Program-made: the position numbers and the translations under genes
Source of the DNA: Heliocidaris erythrogramma
Lineage: Eukaryota; Echinodermata; Echinoidea; Camarodonta; Echinometridae
Direction: 5' to 3'
Assembly (NCBI GenBank): GCA_025617745.1
Contig: CM046853.1
Location: 57,063,233-57,127,232 of the forward strand
Length of the DNA stretch: 64,000 nt
In this document: positions 1 through 18,559 of the stretch, piece by piece
Layout of the letters: every line of letters begins with the position of its first letter
Position numbering within the stretch: position 1 is the first letter of the stretch
Notes under the pieces: generated by a model
What the model saw: the letters and a program-made list of their open reading frames with translations, nothing else
Database searches by the model: none
What the model was told of the DNA's origin: nothing

Positions 1-424
1 ATCTTCGTAGGTCTATCAAAACTTAAAACGAAGTACATGTACATAAACTTTCATTGCAAGTGGCCCTTACCACTACTTTGGAAAACTTGTTGCTGCTTAA
101 AGGCAGTATCTGAACCTTACTTTTAAGAATAAAAATCATGAAATAGTGATAGCCAGGGAAAATTGTACTGTTGAACTATATTGGTGTCGAGTGAGTGAGT
201 GACGGTGCACTTCTCTCAGCTATATGCCCTCAAATAATGTATTATCAAAAAGCATTGTAGTGATTGCCAGTTGTCAATACGTACACAGCACAGATCACAT
301 GCATGACGCAAATCACAGAGTAAACAAAAATCATATTGTGCAGGGGTTATACACAATAGGCACCTCTTCCCCAAATATGATATTTTTCTAAAGCTTTTGT
401 GTTTGCTCGGCATAGTTGAACGAG

Positions 425-571
425 ATCTAGATTGGGCATGTGACTCTCGTAATCTATAACGTCGAGTTCATGGTCCAAAGCCTGAATGACCTGATGATAT
501 CGCCTGCTATTCGGCTGTACCTCCTCGACCAAAGCAGACAACTTTCAAATCTCCTTCTGGTATTCAAGCAA
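425..571 (+). promoter_or_regulatory. Candidate promoter-proximal block and 5' noncoding exon of cathepsin L copy 1
   Basis: This block resembles the DNA upstream of copies 2, 3 and 4: it shares the core CATGTGACTCTCGTAATCTA, a TACCTCCT stretch and a CAAAGCAGA stretch. In the other copies the block ends in a clear splice donor (AATAG then GTGAGA). Here the matching place reads CAAGCAA then GTATAA, a weaker donor. The coding exon at 1120 starts only two bases after a CAG acceptor (1115-1117), so a spliced 5' untranslated exon is expected upstream; this block is the best candidate. It lacks the CAAGTGACA/TGTCACTTG palindrome seen in the other copies. Transcription start not determinable. Confidence 0.4.
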
Positions 572-1119
572 GTATAAAGGAACCCATTATTTTTTTTTTA
601 AAGACTTTTTGCAACTTTCATTGTCATTAAACAACTATAAAATATTGGCATTATATTGCATAGATGGCTTATAGTTTGCCATGTTTTTTTTAAAAATCAT
701 TTCCTGGTAGATCTCTTTCTTCCTTTCTCAATGCGTATTTTTGGTGCATAAATCACTACCAGATGGCTTATTGTTTCGCTCTTTTATCAAGAATCGTTTC
801 CTGGTATATATTTTTCCTCCCCCTTCTTTGTTAAAGAAAAGCCATTATATGTGAAACCGAATAGGCTCTCAAAGCGTGTATTAATATTTGCAGTATTGTA
901 ATACTGATACACTTGACAATGATTAAAATCCTATTTTTGTACCTTAAGTATGTCCTTACTCTTTACTCATCAAGCACGGTCATTTTCTTCAATATTGTGC
1001 TGGGAACTTTACCAATTGATCTATTTTCAGAAATACAAATTAAGTTTGTGGAGGATATTCGTCTCCATTTTCATTTTGAGGTGTTCTTCGTATCCATACC
1101 CAGCTAAATCTCTGCAGAC

Positions 1120-8694
<7,575 letters not shown>

Positions 8695-8885
8695 TATGCA
8701 TTGCATCGCCTCCGTCTTGCATTTTTTCGTGCAAGAACATTCACCTAAGTAGTGCCGACATCCGATGATACTCCAGTCCACTACTCACTTCATGTTAATG
8801 ATAACAATGATAACAGTAACAAGAACAGCACCTACATTAATCATTTGCACATATATACAGTGTGAGTCATTATCTTCAATTAAAT
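8695..8885 (+). other. 3' untranslated region of copy 1 with conserved hairpin
   Basis: CTTGCA (8716-8721) and TGCAAG (8730-8735) enclose an 8-nt loop (TTTTTTCG). The hairpin is kept after copies 2 and 3. No AATAAA is found at the place used in those copies; an ATTAAA near 8878 could serve. 3' end not determinable. Confidence 0.5.
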
Positions 8886-9252
8886 TTATATTGTACTGGT
8901 TTTAACGATATATGGGTTTCCTTTTTATTGCCTCGTACTGTATATCTCAAGGGATGATGAAGAAGCATACAAATTATTGCATACTTCATTCAAGTTACGA
9001 AAGGGCATTGAAAGTATTCCCTTAAGGTTTATTTGTGTAAAAGGTATATCACCGATTACATTATAGCAACTTTCTTCTTGTAATGAGGTCTTAATTTTTT
9101 TACTTTCCGATCACATCGATGATGATCTCGAGACTTCTCTCGGGATAAAGTACGACCCTGGGACTACCAAGTGGCAGCTTACCATGCCCCTCAAAGCTGT
9201 CATTTTTGTACCATAATTGATATCAATGGCAATGATAACACATACAAAAAAC

Positions 9253-9442
9253 AACTAAAGTGTTAAATCACCATTTTAAAAGGCCGAGAAGTGACCACTT
9301 TTTCAAAATGGTAGATTAACACTTTTAACATGCTGGATTCAGCCATTATAGTGTTGTATCGAGCATGTTAAAAGTGTTAATCTGCCATTTCGAAAAGATG
9401 GTCACTACTCGGCCCTTCAAATGTTGATTTAACACTTAAGTT
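9253..9442. mobile_element. Foldback MITE in the 3' flank of copy 1
   Basis: AACTAAAGTGTTAAATCACC on the left is matched by the reverse complement of the right end (TGATTTAACACTTAAGTT). The arms, including TTAACACTTTTAACATG against CATGTTAAAAGTGTTAA, pair over most of the ~190 bp. Non-coding. The matching flank of copy 2 lacks it. Confidence 0.7.
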
Positions 9443-9814
9443 TTGAGAGTAACGAGTGAAATTCTATCGAATTAATTTGTTTTTAATTTAGATTCTTGGA
9501 ATTTCTCTTTAATATTGCTATGCACTTTTTATATTTTTAATTTACACACTCATTTGTTACCATGCAACGTAATTGGTTTATTTTTGCGACTTTGATAAAT
9601 TGACATGAATAAGATGAGATGTTATACAAGCTTTAAGATTAAATTAAATATATAATTTCTTACTTCATTTGATTGTACTCGTGTATTTACCAATCTAAAA
9701 ACTCAGAGATGGAACTGAAGAAAAAAGAGCATTCGGCATAAGACATGACTATCTTGAGTGTGATCTAATAATAATGCGAGTAGGAGAGAACTCAGACTGG
9801 AGTAACGTTATACA

Positions 9815-9890
9815 TGTATCCATAAAAGGCGCTTAGAGACACCGTAGATGTAGTCTGCGCTATATATAAATCCAAAATATTATCATATAT
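9815..9890 (+). mobile_element. SINE 3' tail remnant
   Basis: Contains GGCGCTTAGAGACACCGTAG and then GCGCTATATATAAATCC with an ATT-rich end. The same tail recurs near 34595, 37345 and 49755, and in weaker form in intron 4 of copies 2, 3 and 4. Confidence 0.65.
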
Positions 9891-10518
9891 CTGAAAGGTT
9901 ATTGCACAATGACAGCGGTTATTTGAATGAAATAAAACAGTGAGACTAACCTATTGTCCACGCAAAGAGTTTTTTCCCACATTCTGACAACGGTATGGAA
10001 ATCCTCCACCCTTCCCTTCCGAATTCCCCTGTTTTCTTAGTTTTTAGTTTGTTTTTACATTTTCTAAAGAAATACTTTGAGTTTATACCAAAGGATTCTT
10101 TCATACAATAGTCGTCTGTCTCCACGCAGTGGTTTGAAAGAGGCTATTTCGCTGTCCATACAGTGTTGTCAGATTTCAGATGGTGAGAAACACGGGAACA
10201 AATTGCGGGCTCGCTATCAATATGTAAAGTTATAAGCCTTTAGAAATCACAGTAGAGGAATAAAATATTTTAATTCACTGAAGAAGATGAGAGACATAAT
10301 GAAGAAGAGAGATGAGTGTGCTGATATGTGAGCGATGAAATACAGATGACAGAATATTTGAAAATTAAAGTTTTACAATGTGGACAGGATCCTATAAAGG
10401 CAATACAAAATCTACATTTCTTGCAAAATGCAACCGTTCCATTCATATCGTTACTCCATGTACATAGTATTTCGGGGCACGGTGAGGGGGCATTCTCATT
10501 GGACACAGAGAAATGAAA

Positions 10519-10930
10519 ATGACGCAACACTGTTGGTCAGTGTTTTAACAGAATGGGCAAGCATGAACGTTGACAGATTCTCTAAAATAAAAAGTTTAAA
10601 TAAAAAGTGCCCCTCCGACGATGATTACCCAGCTGTAGTAAAATTTCTCGTTCCTCACCTCATAATAAGCCATTTTGGCCTACCTACGTATCTGAAATAA
10701 AGAAAGAAAACCTGATATAGATAAATGTCGTGATCGTATCATTCATTGCCTTGACTTCCAGTCAAAAGGTTGCCCAAGAATAACACATTTAATCTACATT
10801 TTCACTATCTACCCAGGTGAAAGTGGGTACCCGATGCTTCAGCGCTCATATCTCTTGTCGCTCGCCTGTAATCGGGTAATAATACACTCTAAAATCAGTA
10901 TCTGAACTACGAATTAAAAGATAGGCCTAT
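10519..10930 (+). repeat. Conserved 3'-flank block of the tandem unit, with SINE-like part
   Basis: Begins near GACGCAACACTG and recurs near 13437, 35872 and (5'-clipped) 50214, downstream of the cathepsin units. Its second half carries a SINE-like section with the conserved CTACCCAGGTGAAA and GGGTACC pair. In the paralogous block near 50450 this follows a tRNA-type B box (GGGTTCGAATCCC). No supported gene. Confidence 0.6.
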
Positions 10931-10939
10931 ACATGAAAT

Positions 10940-12933
10940 CACTGGCGTAGACAGGGGGCACAAGGGGGCCATGGCCCCCTATTCAGCCACTAAAAAAAAA
11001 GCGAGAGCGAAAAAGCGTGAGAAGTGAGAGAAAAGGGTTTAAAAAGGCGCTACAAGCCGTTATCTTTCTCTCAAAATTTGCAAAAACGTCAAAGTTTTCG
11101 CGCTTTGCACGGGAAGGGGGGAAATAACTCTCCTCTCCCTGCACCAACCCCTGTCACATACAGTGCAGTATTGCGTCCTAATAACTGAAAAGCAGTCATG
11201 GCGTCGAACTATAACTTTCCGCCTAAACAAATTGTTTGCTACAAGCCGTTTTCTTTCTCTTAAATTTGCTAAAACGTCAGAGCTTTCGGGCTTCGCGCGG
11301 GAAAGGGGAAACTCCCACTCCCTGCACCCATTCTTGTTACAGTGCAGTATTACGTCCAAAATAACTGAAAAGCAGCCAGGGCGTCGAACTAACATTCCGC
11401 CTAAAAATAGGTGCTAAAACGTTACAGCTTTCGCGCTTTGCGTGGGAAGGAGGGAAACTCCTCCTTCCTGCACCCACCCCTGTTACATACCGTGCAATAT
11501 TGCTCCAAATAATTGAAAAGCAGTCGGTTCGTCGAACTATAACTTTCCGCCTAAAAGTTTGTTTGCTACAAGCCGTTATCTTTCACTCAAATTTGCTAAA
11601 TTGTCAAAGCTTTCGCGTTTCGTGCGGGAAGTGGACCCCCCCCCCCCCCTCCCTGCTCCCATCCATGTTGCAGTGCAGTATTACGCCCAAATAACTGAAA
11701 AGCAGTCCGGACGTCGAAATAACTTTCCGCCTAAAAAAAGGTGCTTCGAGCTGTTATCTTTCTCTCAAATTTGCTATAAAACTTTAGAGCTTTCGCGCTC
11801 CGAGCGGGAAGGGGAAAATTCTCCCCTTCCTGAACCCACCCCTGTTACATACAATGCAGTATTGCGTCCAAATAACTGTAAATCAGTCCTGACCTCGAAA
11901 TACATTTTCCCCTTAAAAAAAGGGGTGCTACGAGCTTTCTCTCAAATTTGATATAAAACGTTAGAGCTTTCGCGCTTCGCACGGGAGGGGGGAAACTTCC
12001 CCCTCCCTGCACCCACACCCTGGGGAGCACGCACCAATTTCGCACTTTTCGCGTGCTCACAACCGCCCCCTAAAATGACATCCTGGCTGTGCGGTTGGAT
12101 CCTTCACGTCTGGCCCCCCTCCAGTGGGTGTCGATCTCGGTAGGGGTCGATAGGGGTATATATCCCCCCAAAAATATGAGGTGGGGTGATGGCCTGTTAA
12201 TGCACTAAAAATCTAGTTTTTGAAGGTTTGAAATGCGAAAATTTTCGAAAGCTCGGTCGCTTTGCTCCCTCGCATAATTATTATCTTTCAGGATCTCGTA
12301 ATTTTGCGCTTTTAGCAGGCCTATATTGTTCTTAAATAGCTTAAAGGGTTCAAAATTTGAAAAAATAAAGATGTAATTGCTCATGTATGTGTCATATGAC
12401 TCCTGCTAAATATTGCGCCCCCGATGTAGGATAAAGTGTATAAAACAGCATTTGCAAAGGTTCAACTTTTGAAAGAAATCTCAACTTCAGGTACCCTTGC
12501 TGAATTTCTCGACTCTTTCTCAAGCCTTTCAGGGTTTTCGTTAGTTTTGCTCCCGATTGTAGAAGTGAGTGAATAGAAAACCGCTTATAAATGCATAAAA
12601 TTCGAGCTTCTCTACCGCTCAATTTTAAAATTTCCTGGGTAAAATGCACAAGAAATTGCGTTTTCTAGGGTTAAAAATTGAATTTATTCAAATTAAAAAT
12701 TTGAAGCTCGGTCGCTTTGCTCCCTCGCTGACGTAGATAGGTTGGGGGGGGGGGGGGGGGGTGGGGTTGGTACAACATCATTTTTGCCCCGGGTGCCATA
12801 ATCCCTAGATACGCCACTGGCTTCGCTCCCTTGCCGGTCAACCCCCCCCCCCCCCCCCCCCCCCGATCATGAACACTGATCGACACCCCTGTGGCCCCCC
12901 CCCCCCTATTGAAAAATCCTGGCTACGCCTGTG
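10940..12933. mobile_element. hAT-like non-autonomous element carrying a ~180-bp tandem repeat
   Basis: Flanked by perfect 8-bp duplications CATGAAAT (10932-10939 and 12934-12941). Left end CACTGGCGTAGACAG; reverse complement of right end CACAGGCGTAGCCAG (13 of 15 match). 8-bp duplications and C-A-rich TIRs of this kind are typical of hAT transposons. From about 11040 to 12010 it holds about five or six degenerate copies of a ~175-185-bp unit with GCGTCGAACT, CTTTCCGCCTAAAA and CGCTTCGCGCGGGAA. Short open frames inside are repeat artefacts. Long G and C runs occur at 12739-12760 and 12841-12863. Confidence 0.8.
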
Positions 12934-13083
12934 CATGAAATGTAAAGGTCTACTCATGAAAGACAACGGAGTAAGAAATGAAAATCAGATGTAACAAAGA
13001 TTTACAGTGCATGTTACACTGAAAAATCCATGCAGATCAACTCTATGACGTCTAATCACAAGTTAAACAAATTTATATTGTAT

Positions 13084-13100
13084 TTATACAAATTTTATTT

Positions 13101-13131
<31 letters not shown>

Positions 13132-13270
13132 TAACATATTCATAAAGGATGACAAGATCAGTTGTAGGACTGTTTTACACCTTTGTCCTGGTATTAAAAA
13201 ACATGAATATTAACAGTGAAGTATAAAAATAGGTACATTCAATATAATAAAAATAATAACTAACGAGAGG
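13084..13270 (-). mobile_element. LINE 3'-end remnant with (TATT)n stretch
   Basis: (TTTA)n repeat followed by AT-rich DNA with GACTGTTTTACACC. It has the layout of an antisense LINE 3' tail. It interrupts sequence that is continuous around 36385-36415 and 50775-50805. Confidence 0.4.
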
Positions 13271-13334
13271 AATCAATAGTATCACAATTGTGATGCACCA
13301 ATATTCATATTAGATATGGGGCGGGTTGTTTGTT

Positions 13335-13860
13335 TCTTAAAGCCCATGTGATTTTGGTAATCTACGCCAAGTTTCCTGGCACATGTGACTCTCGTAATCT
13401 ACATCAAGTTTATGGTCCCTACAAAGAAATCATACTGACGCAACACTGATGATCAGTGTTTTAACAGAATGAGCAAGCATGAACGTGGAAAGATTCTTTA
13501 AAATAAAAAGTGAAATAAAAAGTGCCCCTCCACGCTACCAGAAAACTCCCTCCGACGATGATTACACAGCTGCAAAGAAATTTCTAGTCCTCACCTCATA
13601 TAAGCCATTTTGGCCTACCTACGTATCTGAAATAAAAGAAATAAAACCTGCTAAAGAAAAATGTCGTGGTCATATCGTTCATTCACTCGACTTTTAATCG
13701 AAAGGTTTGAGATTCGAATTCCTATCCGGCCATAACACATTTTGCTAAGACATTTACATCTCTTGCCGCTCGCCTGTAATCAGGGTACTTATACACTCTA
13801 AAATAACAATCTGAACTAACTTAAAAGATGGGCCTGCATGAAATATCAAGAGCAAGACTA
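13335..13860 (+). repeat. Fused unit remnant: upstream block joined directly to 3'-flank block
   Basis: 13335-13417 matches the DNA upstream of the cathepsin genes (CACATGTGACTCTCGTAATC and GTTTATGGTCCCTAC). At about 13418 it passes straight into the 3'-flank block (AAAGAAATCATACTGACGC), as found near 35868. The gene expected between these two blocks is absent. Confidence 0.6.
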
Positions 13861-14134
13861 TAAAGTATAGGCCTATACTCATGAAAAAGGGTGGTGTAAG
13901 AAATGAAAATCAGAGGTAACAAAGATTTTACAGTGAATGTTACACTGAAAAAGTCATGCAGATCAACTCTATGACGTCTAATCAGAAAGTTAAAAGATAA
14001 CGGTAACTTTGCCATCAATGGTAACTCCCATGTAAACCATTAATGGTAAGTTTTATGCAACGGGGCCCAGGAGCCGGGGGGGGGGGGTTCAGTTTCAGTT
14101 TCAGTTTAGTTTATTTCCATTTCCAGCAACAATA

Positions 14135-14640
14135 CACTCTAAAAACTTAAGTGCTGTATTTAGCACTTTTTGAGGGCATGCAGAGGGACTGCACTCAGAG
14201 TGCTATTGGAATGCACACAGCGTGCTATTTCAGCACTTTCACGGGAGCTGGACCGGCTCTTTAACTGCTAAACATTCATTTAAAAAATCGTGATTTTGGC
14301 GAGCCTCGAACCAGGGTCCGCTGATCGAGAATTGCTGGCATTACCGCTAGACTAACTCACATCGTACGATTTAGAGCAGATCATATTGTTACATAGTGAA
14401 TTTACGACACCACATAGTTCATGTTATCTACTTGACTCCCATGACTAAACTGGATTGCAAGAAGCATTCGTTAGTCTATCGGTAACGTCAGTGTCTCTCA
14501 ATTAGCGGAACCTGGTTCGAGGCTCGCCACGGTCACATTTTTTTTGCTGGTAAATTAGCACACTACAAGTGCTAAAAACAGCATTTCAGGTGCAGTCACT
14601 ATACATGCCCCGAAAAAGTAGCACTTCAGTTTTTACAGTG
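14135..14640. mobile_element. TA-flanked MITE with two inverted tRNA-like cores
   Basis: Flanked by TA (14133-14134 and 14641-14642). Ends CACTCTAAAAACTTAAGTGC and reverse complement CACTGTAAAAACTGAAGTGC. AGTGCT/AGCACT motifs recur near both ends. The middle holds two opposed tRNA-like stretches. The right one reads GTTAGTCTATCGGTAACG ... GGTTCGAGGCTCGCC; the left one is the inverse, with CTCGAACC near 14309. The element interrupts a LINE 3' UTR whose TTTCAG repeat tail is at 14089-14110. Confidence 0.75.
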
Positions 14641-14724
14641 TACAAATCAATACGATCAATATTCAGTAAATAATACAATTATAATATCCATGTACAATTC
14701 AACAGAATTTGTACAAATTATAGA

Positions 14725-15375
14725 ATGTTTAAAGATAATTTGATGTTTGAGAAATATGTACAAGTCTTGGGTAAGAAAGACACTATCACTTTAAGTAATT
14801 TCAGATGTCGAGTTAATGGACTACCTGTAAACAAGGGTAGGTTTGATGCAAGCCTGGCAGATGAATTGCACTGTACTGTATGTTCTTCTGCAGATATAGG
14901 AGATGAATTTCATTATGTTTTTGTTTGTCCCTTTTTTCACAGAGAGAGACTATTGTATTTACCTAGTAACTTGACTTCCAGTAGACCGAGTGCATTACAC
15001 ATGGCCAAACTATTCAATTCAGCTAGTGCTTGCCATTTAAAAAAACTAGCCAAATTTGTCAGAATAATTATGTTACATTTTTCTTCAACGCCTAAGGAGA
15101 AAGATAGTTGTTTTGTTTTTGAAAGTAAAATGGAGACGAATGCATGTACACGTAGTGGTAGAGTAGTTAAACGCCTTGATTTGTAAATGTGTTTATTTAT
15201 ATATTATATTTTCGCATGTATATGTACATTATCAATTATGTTTTTGTAATCATATATTATATTGTAAATATGTTTGTACTCTCATACCCCGAGAGGGGGT
15301 CGATAGAGTCAATAAAATCTTACAAATCTTACAATAAAATTTTATGTGACTATAAAATCAATGACATTGAATAAG
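14725..15375 (+). mobile_element. LINE C-terminal fragment with zinc-knuckle region and 3' UTR
   Basis: Open frame 14725-15186 (153 codons) reads like the C terminus of a non-LTR retrotransposon polyprotein: NFRCRVNGLPVNKGRF, then a Cys-x2-Cys ... His ... Cys knuckle (CTVCSSADIGDEFHYVFVC). It is homologous in layout to the fragment at 28282-29145. The 3' part to about 15375 is AT-rich and ends with repeated AATAAAATCTTACAA-like words. 5'-truncated; no RT core. Confidence 0.75.
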
Positions 15376-15394
15376 GCATTGAAGGTACATTTTC

Positions 15395-15875
15395 ATTGAA
15401 CAAAGTAAACATTGGAAATGGAGGAGTCCACTTGAAAAGCAAAGCTTGTAAACTGTGGACCCCCGAGATTGAACATTATTGTAATGCATGTATAAAAAAA
15501 ACAAGGGAAAAATATTACCAATCTTTGTTGAGAATTTTCATGAAGCGAGAAAAAAAAAAAAAAAAAAAACGAAAGAGTTCTCAAGAGAGTATAACATAAT
15601 TGCTAATTGCAATTGAAGTATACTCAAGAAAAGCCAACATAGAACATTAAAGAGCAACACACAGTACCAGACATTCACAAGAAGGGACATGCTGCATGTT
15701 GAATGGAGTGAGAGACCAAGGAGATAGAAGATAGCGCACAAATTCCATGACCAAATAAAGACTACGGGTTAAAGGTGAGGCAAATAAAAGATTAAATGGA
15801 GTGAGAACATGCAGAATTGAATGGGATGGAAGACATAAAGAGGATAATGCACTATAGTTAGGTGTTGTATGAAGC
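15395..15875. other. No gene seen; AT-rich repeat-like DNA
   Basis: Contains an A run (15550-15568) and a + strand frame with lysine-rich low complexity. I see no conserved domain. It is bounded by LINE fragments on both sides. Confidence 0.4.
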
Positions 15876-15995
15876 AAGCAAGAACTCTTTTAATCTTTTC
15901 TTGAAAACGTTAAGGGATGGGGCAGTCTTCAGTTCATTGGGTAGTGCATTCCAATATTTAGGGGTCAACCTAGCTGCAAAGGAAACCAATTTTCA
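15876..15995 (-). mobile_element. CR1/jockey-type LINE C-terminal fragment
   Basis: The - strand reads AARLTPKYWNALPNELKTAP, then SLNVFKKRLKEFLLAS. This is the WNxLP signature near the C terminus of CR1/L2/jockey-type reverse transcriptase proteins. Only this short part is left. Confidence 0.7.
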
Positions 15996-16570
15996 TGTGC
16001 ATGAATAATATTATAAGGATCGCATAGTCCGATATAACAAATTGACCTTCTGAAATGTTCAATGTGGTGGGTGTGGCCAGCGGGAGGTCACAAAGTGGGT
16101 CCAAAAATTGAACTAGATCAGCTATATGAAAAGATTCCCAAGGTACATGAATGGACAATGCCAGACTTTTAAGTGGTGGGGGTGCTCGCCAGACGCCCCA
16201 AAATATCAGCTGGAAAGGAAACCCGATGAAACCAATGGGAAATTGTTCGGCAGAGTCCAAAGATACACAAATGGCCACTGCCAGACGATTTAAGTGAATT
16301 TACCTGCTAAAGTTCCCCAACCCTCAATATTGAGCTAGACCAGCTGGAAAGGAACCCCGATGAAACATGTAGGAAATTACTCGCCAGAGTCCAAAGATAC
16401 GCAAATGACCACTACCAGATGATTTAAGTGGTGGAGAGTGACTGTTATTATTTTTGTTCCTATTTCATTTCTTTTACTTATAAATGAGATAATCGACGTC
16501 GGACAAACGCTGTAAATCCAGCAAAATATGATTGATTTAACGCATGTAAGGCGTTTACTCCTTAGTATTA
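15960..16570. repeat. Left arm of a large inverted repeat pair
   Basis: Matches, in inverse orientation, parts of 21655-22640. Shared landmarks: GGATCGCATAGTCCGATATA near 16018 against TATATCGGACTATGCGATC at 22572; GGACAAACGCTG near 16502 against CAGCGTTTGTCC near 21708. Built from degenerate ~125-bp units (AAGTGGTGG ... CAGCTGGAAAGGAA ... GCCAGAGTCCAAAGATAC). Confidence 0.65.
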
Positions 16571-17399
16571 GTACCTTTTAAAAATGAGAATTATGGGTTG
16601 GTGTGATTGTTATGTTATACAATTAACATTAATTTTTGACTGAAATGGTAAAACTGCGTTAGGCCAAGTATTGACGTTGTAATTTCATATGTTTCTTGCA
16701 AGCACCAACAGCTGTTTTATTATTTATAAAAGTTGAAAATTAAAAGATTCATTCAAAAAGTTTCAGACTTTTTCAAAGAGCATTTCAAAAAGGGTTGGCG
16801 CAAGCTTTAGTGAAATTTTGTCCGGTTTAATGATTTCCCCATTTGCAAAAGGTAATAAACCATTTCATTGAAACATGCTCATCGTATTTAGAATCATATT
16901 TCGCACATTTTTATACCAACCATATGTATGTATCTCACTGAAAAAGCTCCACTCTGTACAATCATTATAAAAATGATAAATATTTTATAGGCCATACGTA
17001 TTAAAACGTATTAAAATCGTATCCTGATTATTGTTTGTTTTTTCAAACTACTGTTAAGATCCAGAGATTTTTTTTGAAAGATCACAATATCTCGATACAT
17101 GTATTTTAATAATAATATCGAATGATTACTTTGCGATATGTAACCAGCTAGCTGTGCATTTCAAATTACATAGTCTACACAGAGGTTTTGTTATAAATAT
17201 TTAATCCCTGATAAATCAGATTTCACTTTTATCCACAAACTTAAATGTGTGTAATCCCATTGATGTCAGAATTGTCCAATTGTCAATGTTAATATCAAAT
17301 ATTTAGTCTTCTAAGTTCAATCATAGTGTCTGAAGCTTTCCATCCCAGCACACTGAGGTCATGACTTTGGATTAAAAAAAGAATGATAGCCTGTATTAT
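16571..17399. other. No recognisable feature
   Basis: AT-rich DNA without long open frames, repeats that I recognise, or homology to the cathepsin units. Confidence 0.4.
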
Positions 17400-17620
17400 T
17401 CAGGGTTGTGGTGGCAACAAAAATAAAATTTCGCCAGACCTCCAAAATACGCTTGGGGTGGTATGGGGGGTCCAGCTTCACTCCATAATTCTCTGACAAG
17501 CAAAAAAAAAAGTTTTCGTTTTAAAGGGGGTGGGGGGGGGGCACAATGCATATTTTCTTCCAAATGGGAGGGGGCACGGGCCGGATGTTCACTCCCCCTC
17601 CCCCCCTAAATCCGCCACTG
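17400..17620. mobile_element. hAT-like MITE fragment
   Basis: Ends in TAAATCCGCCACTG, the reverse complement of the CAGTGGCGGAT start of the element at 21520. It carries G-rich runs and GGGCACGGGCCGG as there. The other end is unclear. Confidence 0.4.
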
Positions 17621-18030
17621 AACTTAAGGTCTGTAAATACATGTACCATAAACCTTCATAAAACTCCTGACAACTGATTCGTATATTGCTAGGTACAAGT
17701 ATACGTGCTATAAAATAACACCTGTAGGTATATTTCTATGGATAAATACGAATGTTGTAGATACAGGCATTAATAATAATTATGTAGACTGTCTTGTAAT
17801 AAGTAGAAAACAAGTTCAGTCCCTACAAATTTCATGTAATGTCAATAGCTATAGTGAATTCCAAATATCGGATCCAGTGTGTCTTATACCCCCATTCCCC
17901 AGAGAATTTGGGATCATCGGTCATTCATCGGAAGCATTTTTTTTCTTCCGGTAACCCACCGAACAGTGTCGTGTCACACTCCGATGAATCCGATTCGTGT
18001 TTGTCGACTATCAGGTCCGTGTCCGAAGAT

Positions 18031-18545
18031 TTGATGTGATTTGATTTGATTTGATTTTATTCGTCAGGTATATTGCAATACAAACATAACCAGGTACCAT
18101 GACAGGATAGCCCATGAAAGCCGAAATGGCTTATTTCCAATGGGGTCCTTACCTAAATAACTGATTAAAAAATACACTAAGAAAACACATTAGTACGGCT
18201 ACAAGACTATCGTACACGTACGGCAAGTAATAAGAATGTACTAAAGTAGCAAAATAAAACATAACATTTTTATAAAGTAGGCGAAGATTACATAAATGTG
18301 AAAACAAGACTTACTCAACGGAAAAAAATATATACAGAAAATCATAATGAAACTATCGATAATAAACGTTGGTTACATAAGTCATATAATATAGGAAAAA
18401 AACCATCTGAGCTACAAAAAGGAGAGGAGAAATATAGTTATGGAGTAGACACATTTTTCAGATGATGCTTCAATACCCTTTTAAAATGTAAAAAATTCTT
18501 AACTGACTTAACATGATTTGGGAGGGAATTCCAGAAAAGAACTAA
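18031..18545 (-). mobile_element. CR1-like LINE 3' end with (CAAAT)n tail
   Basis: TGATTTGATTTGATTTGATT at the left end is the microsatellite tail of an element on the - strand. At the right end the - strand reads FWNSLP (GGGAGGGAATTCCAGAAA inverse, near 18520). The element interrupts DNA rich in CCGAT/CGGA words (about 17870-18020 and 18560-19520). Confidence 0.7.
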
Positions 18546-18559
18546 GCTTAGAGCTTAGT

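Noticed and set aside
11060-12060. Several 60-130-codon frames on both strands (also 41540-41827 and 43041-43885)
   Set aside because: Translations of the ~180-bp tandem units in the hAT-like elements; broken in every unit and present in both strands.
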